Below, piece after piece: positions 9,900 to 20,665 of a stretch of 64,000 bases of DNA. Numbering within the stretch: position 1 is the first letter of the stretch; each line of letters opens with the position of its first letter. The position numbers were made by a program, and so were the translations under genes. Origin of the DNA: Macrocystis pyrifera (lineage: Eukaryota; Sar; Phaeophyceae; Laminariales; Laminariaceae); the NCBI GenBank assembly GCA_031763025.1, contig JASSKH010000020.1, forward strand, positions 9,174,528 through 9,238,527, written 5' to 3'. Below the pieces are notes generated by a model, which saw nothing but the letters and a program-made list of their open reading frames with translations, made no database searches and was not told the origin of the DNA.

Positions 9900-11100
9900 T
9901 TAGGCTCCAATTGGTACACACTTTTTAAAACGGTCCAATCTGTGTGCACCTGCAAAGGGCCTAAGTAAGAAATCGTCGCGTAGCCATCTCGTCGCCAGCA
10001 GCACGAGGCTCGTTTTTTTAGGGTTCTTACTTATCGTGCGGCACTCTCTGATGACAACACACGCTCCCGCGATACGTAGACAAATTTCGCAAAACGTTCG
10101 CGTGTTTTTTTTATTTATTGAAAGACCGGGTCATCTGGTCCTGGTGGCCCTGTGGCGGTTTTTTTCGGTTTTTGGCCAGAAAGGAAAAGGGTGGAGGTTG
10201 GGGCTTTTTCTTTTTTAACAGGCATTTTTTTTTATTTGAAGCCTAAAAAGGGTGATCTCCAACTTGAGTAGACCCAGATTGGGTGCAGGCAGGAGGCATT
10301 TTCACGCTGTCGTCCTTCGCCATCGTCAATCGTGCGCGCGTATGCTGATTGGTCGAGCAGATGGGATCACGATCTGTAGGTCATCGACTGTAGCTTCCGG
10401 CCTGCCGCTTGCTACACACGTTGGGCACGATCTGCGTATCAATGGCACAAGTCCAGGGCGTACTAAGCTCTGCAGATTATACGACTCCCACCCGGAATGC
10501 ATGAACTGTATGTAGATGGTGATCAGGAGCACCCATCTGCTCTGAAAGTCTAGATCATGAGGTTTCCTAACGTCACGCGATTGCAGCGAGCGGACTCTGA
10601 ATAGAGGGAACAGGCCAATACTGCGCGACGGTTTCGTCTCATCGAAGCTGCAAAAAACACACTACTAGAGGTCGAAATGGAAAACCGTGGGAACCGGGGT
10701 GATCACAGGATGAACTAAGTTTTTTTTGTTTTTTTTCGCTATTTTTTTTCTTTCTTTTCGTTTGTTTTCACTTGATTTCGGTACTCCCCCACCCCTGTCT
10801 ACTGCGTATAGGGAAAATTTATCTTGCGGCGGGGAATGTTTTGCTTTTGATCGGTTGTCCCCTGAGGTTTTGATAGCTTGCATTTTATGTTTTGTTTTCC
10901 GTGATGTTTGTGTTGAACTGCAAATTTGGTCCCAAGAAACGTTACCGTGGACGGTTCCAGCGAAATTGATGCCGTTTTGGTTTATACCAGGAACGAAGAG
11001 GAAACGAGACCACTAATACCCAGTCACGAGCGAGCTGCCTCTACTGTCTCCAGATTTTGAGCCAGTTGTCTCTGCGCGCGCGCCCACGCACGGCTAAAGC
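9900..11100 (+). other. Intron 2 sequence without a recognised gene
   Basis: Contains T-rich runs and chance open frames (for example 10252-10515 plus, 10726-11016 plus). A TCTAGATCATGAGG motif at about 10549 matches the flank of the 9-mer arrays, although no array is present here. Confidence 0.4.
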
Positions 11101-11104
11101 CTAC

Positions 11105-11213
11105 TATTACGGGGGACCATAGTAAACAGGACCAAATATTGTTCGTAAAAATACGTAAATATATAGTTTTTTATGTATACCATAGGTCCTATTAACTATG
11201 GACCCCCGTAATA
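11105..11213 (-). mobile_element. MITE, hybrid ends
   Basis: The plus-strand left end is GACCATAGTAAACAGG and the right end is CTATTAACTATGGACCCCCG. In element orientation the left end is GTCC-type and the right end GACC-type. Confidence 0.93.
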
Positions 11214-11309
11214 GTGCGAAGAAAGTTTTGGTGAGACGACACGGCGCCCGGTGGGTGGCTATTCACGAACAAAGAAACAGAAGGATGTTCGGGTAGGACC
11301 ACTGACCGG

Positions 11310-11570
11310 GGCAGGAGGCCTCATCCAATCCAATACTTACTTTGAACGATCATTGGCAGCATGACATAATACTGCTGTAGTTTTTTTTTTAAAACACGAT
11401 CATTTCAATCCCAGGGGTGGGTGGGCACCGCGCCGAGAGCGCACTCACCGCGGGGTTTATCCCGGGGGAGGCCCCCCCGCTCCGGAGAAAGAGGCCTCAT
11501 CCAATCCAACACTTGTATTGAATGATCGTTGGCAGCGTTAAAGAATACTGTAGGAAGTTGTGCGATTTAT
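11310..11570 (+). repeat. Two diverged direct copies, spacing ~177 bp
   Basis: GAGGCCTCATCCAATCCAA followed by a GAACGATCATTGGCAGC-like block occurs at about 11313 and again at 11491. Between them lies a G/C-rich spacer. Confidence 0.75.
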
Positions 11571-11599
11571 TATGGTTTTTAGCGTACATACACATGCGT

Positions 11600-12372
11600 A
11601 GTTTTATTGCGGTCGAAAGCCAGAAAGGGACATACAACATACCTATACGCCGCTTGAGCCATTTCTAGGTACACTACATATTGCACTCGTAGGGACAAAA
11701 AAATTACATATTTTCCCCTCCGTCTGGCTGGCCAGCGCCAGTTGCGAGTGAAGGTCTAAAATGTACAAGATCAAACGCCGCGTTGCTTCAAGCTCGCGGT
11801 ACGCCCGGGAGGCGCCGGCCCGGGGCGGACGCGGTAGCGGCAGCCGCGTCTGCCGGAGGGGCTGGTTTCGACCGGTTGGTTCTGGGCATACTCTCAATTT
11901 TTTTCGCGCGACCAACTCGTAAAGCTCGCGAGGTTTCGGGAGCGAAAACTATAAGTGATCTCGCGCAACCACGAAAAAAAACGGAAATAATGAAATTCAT
12001 CGCGCTACCAGACCCGTGCGCTCAACGTGGCAGGGCTCCGCCGCCGGGTTTTGTTTGATTGACGGCAGCTGCTCAACTTCTGGAACTGCCCAGTAACTTT
12101 TCGTCATTTGTGTCAGGACACACTATTTTTCGTTAGCACCCTTAGGCCTGGAGGAATGATTGATCATCGGATTTTTGAGGCCGTGCCACATTTTCTCAGA
12201 AAATCGTTTAGGTTTGAGTGAGGTCGAGCTGCCGTCCTCATGTGAGCAGGAGCATCAGAATAATTTGATTTGATCTCGCGGCGAGGGCGTACGATTTATT
12301 GGGTTCGATGCCTCACGGTCGGTTGAGTTCCTTAAAGTGAGAAATAAGTCCGTTGAAGTATGAATCTTCTTG
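11600..12372 (+). other. No gene recognised
   Basis: A GC-rich island around 11780-11880 opens overlapping frames on both strands, 70-91 codons. It has no recognisable product and no phase-compatible exon, so it is left uncalled. Confidence 0.35.
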
Positions 12373-12484
12373 TATTTTCCGGGGGGCCATAGTAAATAGG
12401 ACCTACGGTTCACACAAAAACCTATATATTTACCTATTTTTTGCAACGATATTTGGTCCTATTTACTTTGCCCCCCCCCAATAG
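12373..12484 (+). mobile_element. MITE, decayed forward copy
   Basis: Ends have mutated (TTTTCCGGGGGGCC left, GCCCCCCCCCAATA right), but CATAGTAAATAGGACCTACGG and the TATATATTTACCTATTTTT core are intact. Confidence 0.85.
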
Positions 12485-12851
12485 TGTATTAGTTTGAGGG
12501 CAGTGATAGCGCATAAGAAAACACCGTTTAACGCGGGTCGAGGACGGAAGAAAGGACCGTTTTTGTTTTTATCGCGACAAAATCGCAACGCGAGATCCGT
12601 TGATGGGGAGGAGGGAGAAGAAGCCTACGTTTTTTGTTTTTTTTTTCACCCCGGAGAGCGAGAAAAGCCTTCTTTGTGACCCCCGGATCTGGGTTGTACG
12701 GCCAGGACAGAGGGCGAAGAAAACAGACGGAAAGGAAAAAAAATAAATTATATATGTATACTGCTCTGGTCGGAAATCAAGGAACGTGTACACATAAATA
12801 TGAGGAAACAGCGGTCCTTACGTTGGTCATGTGAGAGAAGTCCAGAAGAGG

Positions 12852-13112
12852 CGTTCTTTCTACGATAGAGGTTCACCCTAAATTTCCTGAGGCTCCTCAC
12901 TTGACCTTTAAGGAGCTCCATACCTCAATTCGAAAACTGACTTTAGCAAAAGTCATGTTGTTTCCCCACGAATAATCTCGCGGCCCCAAGTAAAAGAAAA
13001 TGTCATTCTTCGAAACAAGATTGGCATCATTCCGACGATTTTGGGTTAAGGAGCCCCGTCATTCAGAAAACGTTTTGGCGGAAATGTGCTACCTCTATCG
13101 CAGAACGTGCCA
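12852..13112 (+). mobile_element. ~245-bp inverted-ended element, complete copy
   Basis: The left end is ACGATAGAGGTTCACC; the right end is GTGCTACCTCTATCGC, so CGATAGAGGT is inverted at the two ends. Internal blocks include CTGAGGCTCCTCACTTGACC, AAGGAGCTCCATACCTCA, TTCGAAACAAGATT and ACGATTTTGGGTTAAGGAGC. It has no coding capacity, as expected of a non-autonomous DNA element; no target duplication was identified with confidence. Confidence 0.85.
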
Positions 13113-13535
13113 GAATTGAAAAAAAAAAAAAAAACGAAAAACAGGCATTCTCATCGTTCGTCGCGCTTTCTGTGTTTCGAGGTACGTACGTGGATATCGT
13201 AGTGCCGCTGCGACTATGCGTACACGCTCCGATTTCGTTTATTTCTTGAGGAGATAGTACCGCTGTGTGCACTGGTGGGAGTTCGGCACTTCCCCCCCCC
13301 CCTCCCCCCCTCGTTATTTCTGTCGGACGATCGTGCTTACCTGCGCCTCGCCGCCGAACGCTGGAGAACGCCTCCGGATTTTGTTTTTTAATCTGGTATT
13401 TGGGGTTCGGGTTCCGGTACAGGAGCCCGACGTTTCGGAACATTCTGTCTCGAGGGTCGCCCTTCCTTCCAGCACGTCCCTTCGTTGCGCACCCCCCCCC
13501 CCCCCAAAAAAAAAAAGTTTATCCGACGCAGTCAT

Positions 13536-13775
13536 TCGATGCAAAGATATCCGCTTCACGAGCGGCTCTCAATAGAGCCTGTAGCTCACCGTTCTCGCAC
13601 CCGACTCGCCGAATGCCACGCGGCGCTTCGCGCTTGGAGCTAGCGATTTCTGCTTGGTCAGTGAAAATCCGACGTTGCCCCGTCCCGGCATTGTAGGGAT
13701 GCAAAGGTCTATGTCCATACAGCCTCAGCCATGCATGATACCGAGTACACCCTCCCCCCTGCCCCCTTGCCCGAC
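13536..13775 (+). mobile_element. SINE-like C-tailed element, 3' half
   Basis: Starts at GATGCAAAGATATCCGCTTC and runs to GATACCGAGTACACCCTCCC. Diverged but complete across the 3' module. The C-rich junction leads directly into a full-length copy. Confidence 0.85.
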
Positions 13776-13796
13776 CCCCCGTGTATATTGTATTCA

Positions 13797-14335
13797 TAGG
13801 TTGGATTTCGCGTCGGTTTGCGACGACGCTGCAACAAGCACGCCTCTCACAGCGAGAGCCAGACCACAGCAGGGTATCGTTTTAATGTTGTCTTATTAGC
13901 GATCACCACGGGCTGGCGGTCGAGTTAGATCATTTGCGCGAGGTGGATGACATTACCTCCGCACAAGGGAATTATCGTGTCGCGTAGTGTGTTGCCAGGT
14001 TCCAGGTATACGGTGAGGCACCCGTCCAGGAGAGGACATAGTATGCCCTTTTGCTGTCTCTCGAAGTGGCCACGGCAGAATACAAACCAAATTGATTCGA
14101 AGCTGTCAACCATTGCAAGTCCGACTCACAAGAGATTGATAGTTGGATGCAGCCCACCCTGCAGGCATGCGACTCGCCGAACGCCTCGCGGCGCTTCTCG
14201 GTCTAATGCAAACAAGTTATGCCGGCCTGGTCGGCCAAAACCCAACGTTGCTCCGTCCCGATTTAGTAGGGAAGCGAGGCTCCATAATCATACGACTTCA
14301 GCACGGCCACGATTTACCTGAGTACACCCCCACTT
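13797..14335 (+). mobile_element. SINE-like C-tailed element, full-length copy
   Basis: The 5' head is GGTTGGATTTCGCGTCGG...GACGACGCTG; the middle holds GCTGGCGGTCGAGTTAGATC and GTGAGGCACCCGTCCAGG; the 3' module holds GATGCAGCCCACCC and ends CGATTTACCTGAGTACACCCCC. This diverged copy lies in intron 2 about 75 bp before exon 3, head to tail behind the preceding 3' half. Confidence 0.85.
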
Positions 14336-14410
14336 CCATCCAACCCCTCTCCCCCCGTTTCGCAATCCCTCGCCCCCCCCGACAAAACCCCCCAACCACC
14401 CTTGTCGAAG

Positions 14411-14531
14411 GACCTCGGGGTTGTCGTGTTCGACGATGTGACGCAGCTGGTGGGCAAGGTGCGGCTGGTGATCCTGGCTGTCGGTCCTCAGCACGCTCGA
14501 CAGCTCGGCTCCGATCTCGTGAGCAAGCTAC
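14411..14531 (+). CDS. Exon 3 of oxidoreductase (LAVGPQ strand)
   Basis: It starts after a C-rich tract and TTGTCGAAG in phase 0 and reads DLGVVVFDDVTQLVGKVRLV, then ILAVGPQHARQLGSDLVSKL. In the P5C-reductase superfamily this is the strand that senses the cofactor (LAVKPQ in the true enzymes); the K to G change is notable. The donor C|GTAGTC is weak but is the one whose phase (one base left) joins exon 4 as SKLR-MGSRLVLTTL. An alternative donor GTGAGC 12 bases earlier would put exon 4 out of frame. Confidence 0.72.
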
Positions 14532-14769
14532 GTAGTCGGCCATGCTACAGCAGCATTTTAGGGTGGGCCTGTGAGGCAGTCGGCTGACAGATGAATGGCC
14601 GACTTTGAGTTTATCGGTAGGGGCTATCTGCCGTAGAGGGGCAATTGCCGCGGGTAATGCAAGGGTGGTGGCTTACTTTTCGGAATAATTTTCACACTCG
14701 AAGCGTGCCTTGGAAGAATATTCGTTCGCGCACACCCCGGGCTGGTGTTTCTTTGCGCTTGTCCAGAGA

Positions 14770-15080
14770 CAACGACACTAAGAAAAATAATATCATTCTA
14801 TCGATCGGTAGTTGTTCGCTCAGGAAAAACGATGCCAAAAACCGGTACAAAATAAGCAAACAAAACGGCACAAAATGTTCGTTCGAAACAACGGGACGCG
14901 AAAACTCGAGAAAAAAGCTTTGTGGACGACGGGGGTTTTCTCTCGCTCTCCGGGGCGCTGAAAAAAAGAAAAAACAACGATACTAAGAAAAATAATATCG
15001 TTCTATTAATCGGTGGTTGTTCACATGAGGAGCTCGACCGCCCTCAGCCAAAAAATAAGCCAAAAAACGGTACACCTTTG
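14770..15080 (+). repeat. Direct duplication, spacing ~205 bp
   Basis: CACTAAGAAAAATAATATC followed by TTCTATCGATCGGT at 14775 recurs at 14980 with a few changes, and both are followed by TTGTTC and a CAAAAAACGGTAC-like block. Confidence 0.8.
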
Positions 15081-15338
15081 CCGCGGGATGAGCCTCCCAC
15101 GCTACGGGACAGGGTAGGGCTGGTAGTTGACTGGCAGGCCTCGCCGACTCTAGTTATGAGTTGGCTGTCAGGTAGGTGTTGCAGCTTGTTTATATACGTG
15201 CGGCATCTGTTTTTTTTCTGGAGCTTGTTTCGGCGTTTTGTTTTGGCAGGTTGCCTCGATTTTTTGCTGGCGCGGTTTTGTTTTGGGGCTCGGGTTGATA
15301 TTGTTGCTTCATATTGCTGCCAGTAATAATGTGAAAAC

Positions 15339-15446
15339 TATGACGGGGGACCATGTTAAGTAGGACTTACGGTACACACAAAAATTCATACATTTGCCTT
15401 TTTTTCCAGCGATAGTTGGTCCTATTTACTGTGTTCCCCCGTAACA
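15339..15446 (+). mobile_element. MITE, diverged forward copy
   Basis: Left TGACGGGGGACCATGTTAAG, right CTATTTACTGTGTTCCCCCGTAAC. Internal ACACAAAAATTCATACATTTG is altered by several substitutions. Confidence 0.88.
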
Positions 15447-15549
15447 AACATGTCAGGGAGTTTAGGCGACACTTCGCCACGCCCGAACTCGTATAATAGC
15501 AACTGGTTGTGAAATTCCGGCCAATAAGGCATGCCTTGTTGGAAAATTA

Positions 15550-15830
15550 GTCCCAGTCGGCTTTTATGTCGGGGCCCAACTACCGTAATAAGCAGCCGTC
15601 ACGTCCAGCCGAGGAACGGTTTATTATTCACAGCCCTGGGTAGCTTTGGTAACCACCTTCATTCTTTCATAAGTAGCCGTCGCGTCCAGGCAAATCGTGC
15701 TTTGCCCACAGTCTTGGTTGGCTCATACTGCCTCCCAGCTACGGTGATAGGTAGCCATCACGTCCAGCGAAGGAAGGACTTACTCACAGCTCTGGGTGGC
15801 ACGCTCCGCCGCACCCAATTGCCGTGAGGA
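15550..15830 (+). repeat. ~82-88 bp tandem repeat, three units
   Basis: AAGCAGCCGTCACGTCCAG at 15589, AAGTAGCCGTCGCGTCCAG at 15671 and AGGTAGCCATCACGTCCAG at 15759, each followed by a CACAGCCCTGGGTAGC-like block. A partial unit precedes them. Confidence 0.85.
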
Positions 15831-16128
15831 ATGCGATGCGGGTCATCCTCCCCCCCAGGTCGACCTTAAAAAGCTCGGTTGTTGCTCCGCACCCATCGGG
15901 AGGGTGCCGGTACTGCGGAAAAGGGCAGCGATTTTGCATAAATTTCGTTGAGTGAGAGCTTTTCCGCAGATGAGAATCGGCCGTTTCAGTGACGCGGCCC
16001 TGTTAGGTGTGGGGTGGAGCAATCGAGCTTTGAAAAAATCTGTCTACTTAGGGGATCGGCGATTTATAATGACTCGCTTCATTACGGCAGTGTTAAGCTA
16101 GTAGTACAACTAGCCGCGTGCTTCGGTA

Positions 16129-16690
16129 GAGGTTTGTACCTTACGCCGCTTTGTCTTGAAAAACTGTACGGACCGTCCATACACCATTCTGAAGACCAAG
16201 TGGTCCTTATATTTTCGCCCAGAGTGATGATGTTTTCCTCGGAGGGGTTGCACCTTACACAACTCTGGAATTCAACGTAAGGACCTTTAACACACTAATA
16301 TGAATACCAATCGATGCTTATATTTTCGACCAGAGTGATAATGTTTTCCTCGGAGAGGTTGAACCTTACAACACCCTGGACGTCAATGTAAGTACCTTTT
16401 ACACACTAATATGAGTACCAAGTGGTCTTTATATTTCCGACCACAGTAATAATGTTTTCCCTCGGAGGGGTTGCACTTTACACCACCCTGGACGTCAATA
16501 TAAGGACCCTTTAGACACTAGTATAAGTACCAAGTGGTCTTTATATTTACACCTATTAATAGAGTGATAATGTTTTCCCCGGAGGGGTTGCACCTTATAC
16601 CGCTCTACAAATTCAATATAAGGAGATTTCATACACTATTATGAAGACCAAGTGGCCCTTATATTTCCGCCCAGAGTGGCCATATTTCAC
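16129..16690 (+). repeat. ~111-bp tandem array, about five units
   Basis: Units start near 16191, 16302, 16412, 16524 and 16642 after a diverged partial unit. The conserved blocks are CCAAGTGGTCCTTATATTT, CAGAGTGATAATGTTTTCC, TCGGAGGGGTTGCACCTTAC and AACACACTAATATGA. Related pieces lie at 4.1 kb and, on the minus strand, 56.6 kb. Confidence 0.9.
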
Positions 16691-16894
16691 CTCACTCAAA
16701 CGAAAAGCTTTTTTGATTTTCAGGAAAATAAAATGGAAATGTTTGGTGGCCAATCGGAGCTACCCCGTGACTTCTTTCGTAGGTTTGTTTTTATCACCGA
16801 CTGTATTCCGACGAGAATGGGTGCGAGGTCTATTCGTGGGTTTCGTTGGTTAGGTCAGTCTGTTCAGTCGAAGAGCCTCCCCCCCCATCAGTCA

Positions 16895-17085
16895 GGACGC
16901 AGCTCACCCTTCATGCGACTCGCCCAGCACCTCACGGCGCTTCGCGCTTGGTGCAAGCAAGCAATGTCTGCCTGGTCGGTGAAAACCCGACTTGCTCCGT
17001 CCCGGCATTGTAGGGATGCGAGGGTCTATGGTCATACGACTACGGCCATGCACGGTAATGAGTACACTCCCCCCCATCAGTCAAA
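16895..17085 (+). mobile_element. SINE-like C-tailed element, 3' module
   Basis: From GGACGCAGCTCACCCTTCA to TGCACGGTAATGAGTACACTCCCCCC, close to consensus. The 5' head is absent. Confidence 0.9.
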
Positions 17086-17347
17086 ATACAGCTTTAATTG
17101 TTTTTTTTTTTTTTTTCCTGTTAATATCACCCCTATCGTACCCTAGCAAACGCCTTATTCTCATACGTCCCCCTTGTTAATGCCTTATTCACAGACGTCC
17201 CCCTAAATTTGCTTCTTTTTTTTCGGGGGGGGGGGGGGGGTTCCTTGTGAGAGTTAGTGTCAAGTCATGCTACACCCGCGGTGCACACACACGATGCACG
17301 CTAGGGTAGTGGGAAAATATTGAAGTTCCTCGCTTGAGAAAACAAAC

Positions 17348-17457
17348 TATTACGGGGGTCCATAGTTAATAGGACCTATGTTATACATAAAAACCTATAT
17401 ATTTACCTATTTTTACTAGCAAAGATTGGTCCCGTTAACTATGGACCCCCCGTAATA
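17348..17457 (+). mobile_element. MITE, forward copy, GTCC-type at both ends
   Basis: Left TTACGGGGGTCCATAGTTAATAG, right CCCGTTAACTATGGACCCCCCGTAA. A clean member of the second subfamily. Confidence 0.93.
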
Positions 17458-17719
17458 GCAATAGCAAGAAGGCCAACCCGACGAACCGTCCGTGTGACCT
17501 TGGGTTCTTCACGAAAAATATTGAACGAAAGTAAAAACGACATTAGACACGTATAAAACTCACGACCATCGCGATGTTTGACGTTTAGAGCCAAAACTAT
17601 GCGCCTCTCGATATATATATATATATATATATACGACCGTCTGGTACAGGCGATATTTTCGCGATACGTGGTACGCAACACAGAGATACCGCCTTGGAGT
17701 GAAATCACCCCAAGCATAT

Positions 17720-18130
17720 ATTTGTGTTCTCCATTTTGTTTTCGGTAGGGCCGAACTTGGTAGACAAAATTGAATCACCTTGCCAGCAAGGGACATCAAC
17801 AGCCGCAGCGGCCGCCACGACTTTGTTGAATGAGCACGGCAGATGGGTGCCAGCTCTTGTGATCGGGGAGGAGCGGATGCCCGGGATGCCTGGGTTCAGT
17901 GGCACCAGGACAGCATCCAGCGCTCCGGTTCTGCCGGCGTTGCCCCAATTCCATGTCCCCATCGCGGCACGCCCCTCACCCTAACCGGCCTATCCGGGAA
18001 CAATCGGGTAGCGCCAAGCATACCTTTCATTTTTGGCGGACATGTCTCCGCACGAGCGCGAGATGCGTCCGCGCTGCGGTCTCGTCCAGACTACATATCG
18101 AGAGCCAAGTCCATGCTGTACGCAGGCGGT
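17720..18130 (+). other. GC-rich, coding-like segment of unknown nature in intron 3
   Basis: Overlapping frames remain open on both strands (17724-17984 plus, 17705-17962 minus, 17899-18372 plus). The plus-strand frame has an alanine run followed by a NEHGRWVPALVIGEERMPG stretch that looks protein-like. No domain is recognised and no phase-compatible exon boundary is obvious, so it may be a decayed gene or element fragment. Confidence 0.25.
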
Positions 18131-18149
18131 GTTGGACGTGTTTGTGGAC

Positions 18150-18960
18150 TCAGGCGGGCTTGCTTATTATTTTCATTTCACCCCGATATTTTTATGCCTG
18201 GCATCTCACGTTTTTTATTGGCAAAAAGAAACACGATACTTGGGTTTATATAGAGGAATTTTGCGTGTACGAATGTCGGGAGAAGGAGCAGGAGCAGAGG
18301 GGGCAGGGGGGGGAGGTGACAGACCCACACCGATGGCGTGGGGATGGATCTTGGATGCGGCGTAGGATTTAAGAATAGAAAGTAACGAGAACATAGTAAG
18401 ATGTGAGAAGGAGCAAAGACAACACATAGAGTATCGTACACAAAGCGTAAAGGAAGTAGACATATAAGATAGATAGACCTTGTACATAGGTTTCCTTTGT
18501 ATCTGGGTATTTCTTCTTTCAGGAATGTTTTGATTGATCAACGGTGAAGCTCACGCTGCAACATTGTCGGATGGCAAGCCTAATAATAATACCGCGATAT
18601 TGAATTTGTCGTAAAGAGTCGAAATATCACCCTATCTCGAGTTTTATACAACTCTGTCGCGCACCGTAGTCAGAAAAATATTTTGGTAGAGAAATAACCA
18701 CTCCACTCACAGCACGCGTCACACAGGGGGCATACTTTTAGGCCTCCCTCGTTTTTCGAGACGTGGGTAGGGGTGGGGCGGTGCACCTACATTTTTGCGA
18801 TAGTTGCTCGCAAACTGGGAGTATACGATCCGTTTGATGTTCGTATCAGAGTCCGACTGTTTATTATGTTGCCGGACAGAAAGATCATGATCTAGATCGT
18901 CTAGTTCCTCACCTGCCTACGATCGTACGAATCCAACCAGGGAAGCATGTGCTGCAGTAG
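18150..18960 (+). other. No gene recognised
   Basis: Chance open frames only. Near 18889 the motif AGATCATGATCTAGATC belongs to the GATC-type repeats, and it precedes the large 9-mer array. Confidence 0.4.
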
Positions 18961-18989
18961 ATCATGCAGACTCTACGAGTCTCGCCCGG

Positions 18990-19395
18990 CAAGCTAGATC
19001 ATACAGGTCTTACAGATCATACAGATCATACAGATCATACAGATCGTACAGCTCATACAGCTCAAACACATCATACAGCTCATACAGTTCATACAGACCA
19101 TACAGATCATACAGATCATACAGATCATACATATCATACAGATGAGGAATACAGATCATACAGATCATACAGATCATACAGATTATACAGATCATACAGA
19201 TCATACAGATCACACAGATCATACAGATCGTACAGCTCATACAGCTCAAACACATAATACAGCTCATACAGTTCATACAGACCATACAGATCACACAGAT
19301 CACACAGATCACACAGATCATACAGATCATGCAGATCATGCAGAATATAGAGATGATACAGATCATACAGATCATACATGTCATACAGATCAATA
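18990..19395. repeat. Large CAGATCATA 9-bp array with higher-order duplication
   Basis: About 45 units of CAGATCATA with CAGCTCATA, CAGTTCATA and CAGACCATA variants. A block containing ACAGCTCATACAGCTCAAAC (about 19045-19150) is repeated at 19224-19300, showing duplication of a longer segment. Flanked downstream by GATCTAGATCATGAGG. Confidence 0.95.
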
Positions 19396-19585
19396 ACGCT
19401 CTATATCCTCCCTGAAAGATCTAGATCATGAGGTAGAAATGGGTCTACCTGTCCGCGAGGCGTACAAGTCACCGTCCCCAAACAACTGAACATGGGAGAC
19501 AAAAGATGGTGCAACAGCATGATGGAGGCACAGACATCACTTTTTGGTCGAGACGTTTCTCGGGTGAGGAATGCCTCCGAAGGAC

Positions 19586-19692
19586 TATTCGGGGGACTAG
19601 ATTGATCAGGACCCCTCATATACACAAAACCTCTATATTCCAGTATTTTCGTTAAGCATATTTAGTCTTGACGACTGTGTTCCCCCGCAACA
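19586..19692 (+). mobile_element. MITE, strongly decayed copy
   Basis: TATTCGGGGGACTAGATTGATCAGGACC at the left and GACTGTGTTCCCCCGCAACA at the right, with ACACAAAACCTCTATATTCC inside. Recognisable but old. Confidence 0.7.
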
Positions 19693-19934
19693 ATTACCCA
19701 GTATCGTTGGAATCATCCCATTCTTCATTCACGGTTTCACAATATTTTTCGTTGTATTTTTTCTACATCACGCCAGGGTTTTTTTTGTTTTTTTTGTTTT
19801 TTTTTTTTGCCATCTTGGTTTTGCGTTTCATCGTTTTTTTGTTTTGTATTTCGATGGGAGAGAGTACAGCGTAGCGGTAGAGAGCTAGCTCCCCTCACGT
19901 GAAGATTCCCATGAAGCAAGTCACGAGCTGCCCC

Positions 19935-20047
19935 TATTGCGGAGGGCCATAGTAAATAGGACCAAATATTGCTAGTAACAATGGGGAAATGTGTAGGTTT
20001 TTGTGTGAACCGTAGGTCCTATTTACTATGTATTACGGTCCCCCGTT
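19935..20047 (-). mobile_element. MITE, reverse copy with short terminal duplication
   Basis: Left TTGCGGAGGGCCATAGTAAATAG; the right end reads CTATTTACTATGTATTACGGTCCCCCG, in which a TATTACG has been inserted into the terminal repeat. Confidence 0.88.
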
Positions 20048-20431
20048 AGAGCTAACCCTGCTGCGGGGGCGCATACGGGCATTCAAAGAATCATACTGCT
20101 TAGCGCAGGTGGTGCATTCCTACGCAGGTATTAAGTTCGTTCTCCAGGCCGTCGTCATAAAAAAAATGTTCTGGTCGACAATTGCTGTACGAGTAGTTTA
20201 CCCACGTGGCCTGAACGATGGTGTCGCTTCCAACCCCCTGGGAGCAGCAGGCCTGTGAGCTTGTTCGACTAACATATCGCGACACATAACAATGACAGCT
20301 GCTACCGTCAGTTGCGTTCGGACTAAAATTCAGAGGTTTATTCCGGAGGCATCAAACTTTACTATCCGATTCATCGGGTTTCCAAATTTGCAAGAAAGAT
20401 GTTCATTGCGGAGTGCATTTAGGGTCTTTGG

Positions 20432-20665
20432 TTTGTGCGCCCCCCCTGGTCAGTGAAAACCCGGCATGCTCCCTGCCGGCAATAGGGATGGGAGGGTCTA
20501 TGGTCATACGACTACCATGAGTACCCCCCCGATCCGTATTGTGTGGATGGGAGGGTCCATGGCCATACGACTACCATGAGTACCCCCGCGCTCCGCATTG
20601 TAAGGGCGCGAGGGTCTACAGACATACGACTGCGCCCACGCATAACATTGAGCACCCCCTCCCCC
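20432..20665 (+). mobile_element. Tandem mini-copies of the SINE-like 3' tail
   Basis: Three short units of about 65-75 bp each end in GAGTACCCCC or GAGCACCCCC. All contain GGGTCTATGGTCATACGACT or a variant. Only the last part of the element is repeated, as if the tail had been copied again at its own C-tract. Confidence 0.8.

Noticed and set aside
14519-14531. Exon 3 donor at GATCTC|GTGAGC
   Set aside because: It is a better consensus donor than C|GTAGTC, but joining it to exon 4 gives an early stop (GCA TGG GGT ... TGC TGA) and breaks the fold.
17724-18372. Additional exon of the oxidoreductase in intron 3
   Set aside because: Exon 3 and exon 4 join smoothly in the middle of a conserved strand (SKLR-MGSRLVLTTL), leaving no room for an extra segment; borders in phase were not found.
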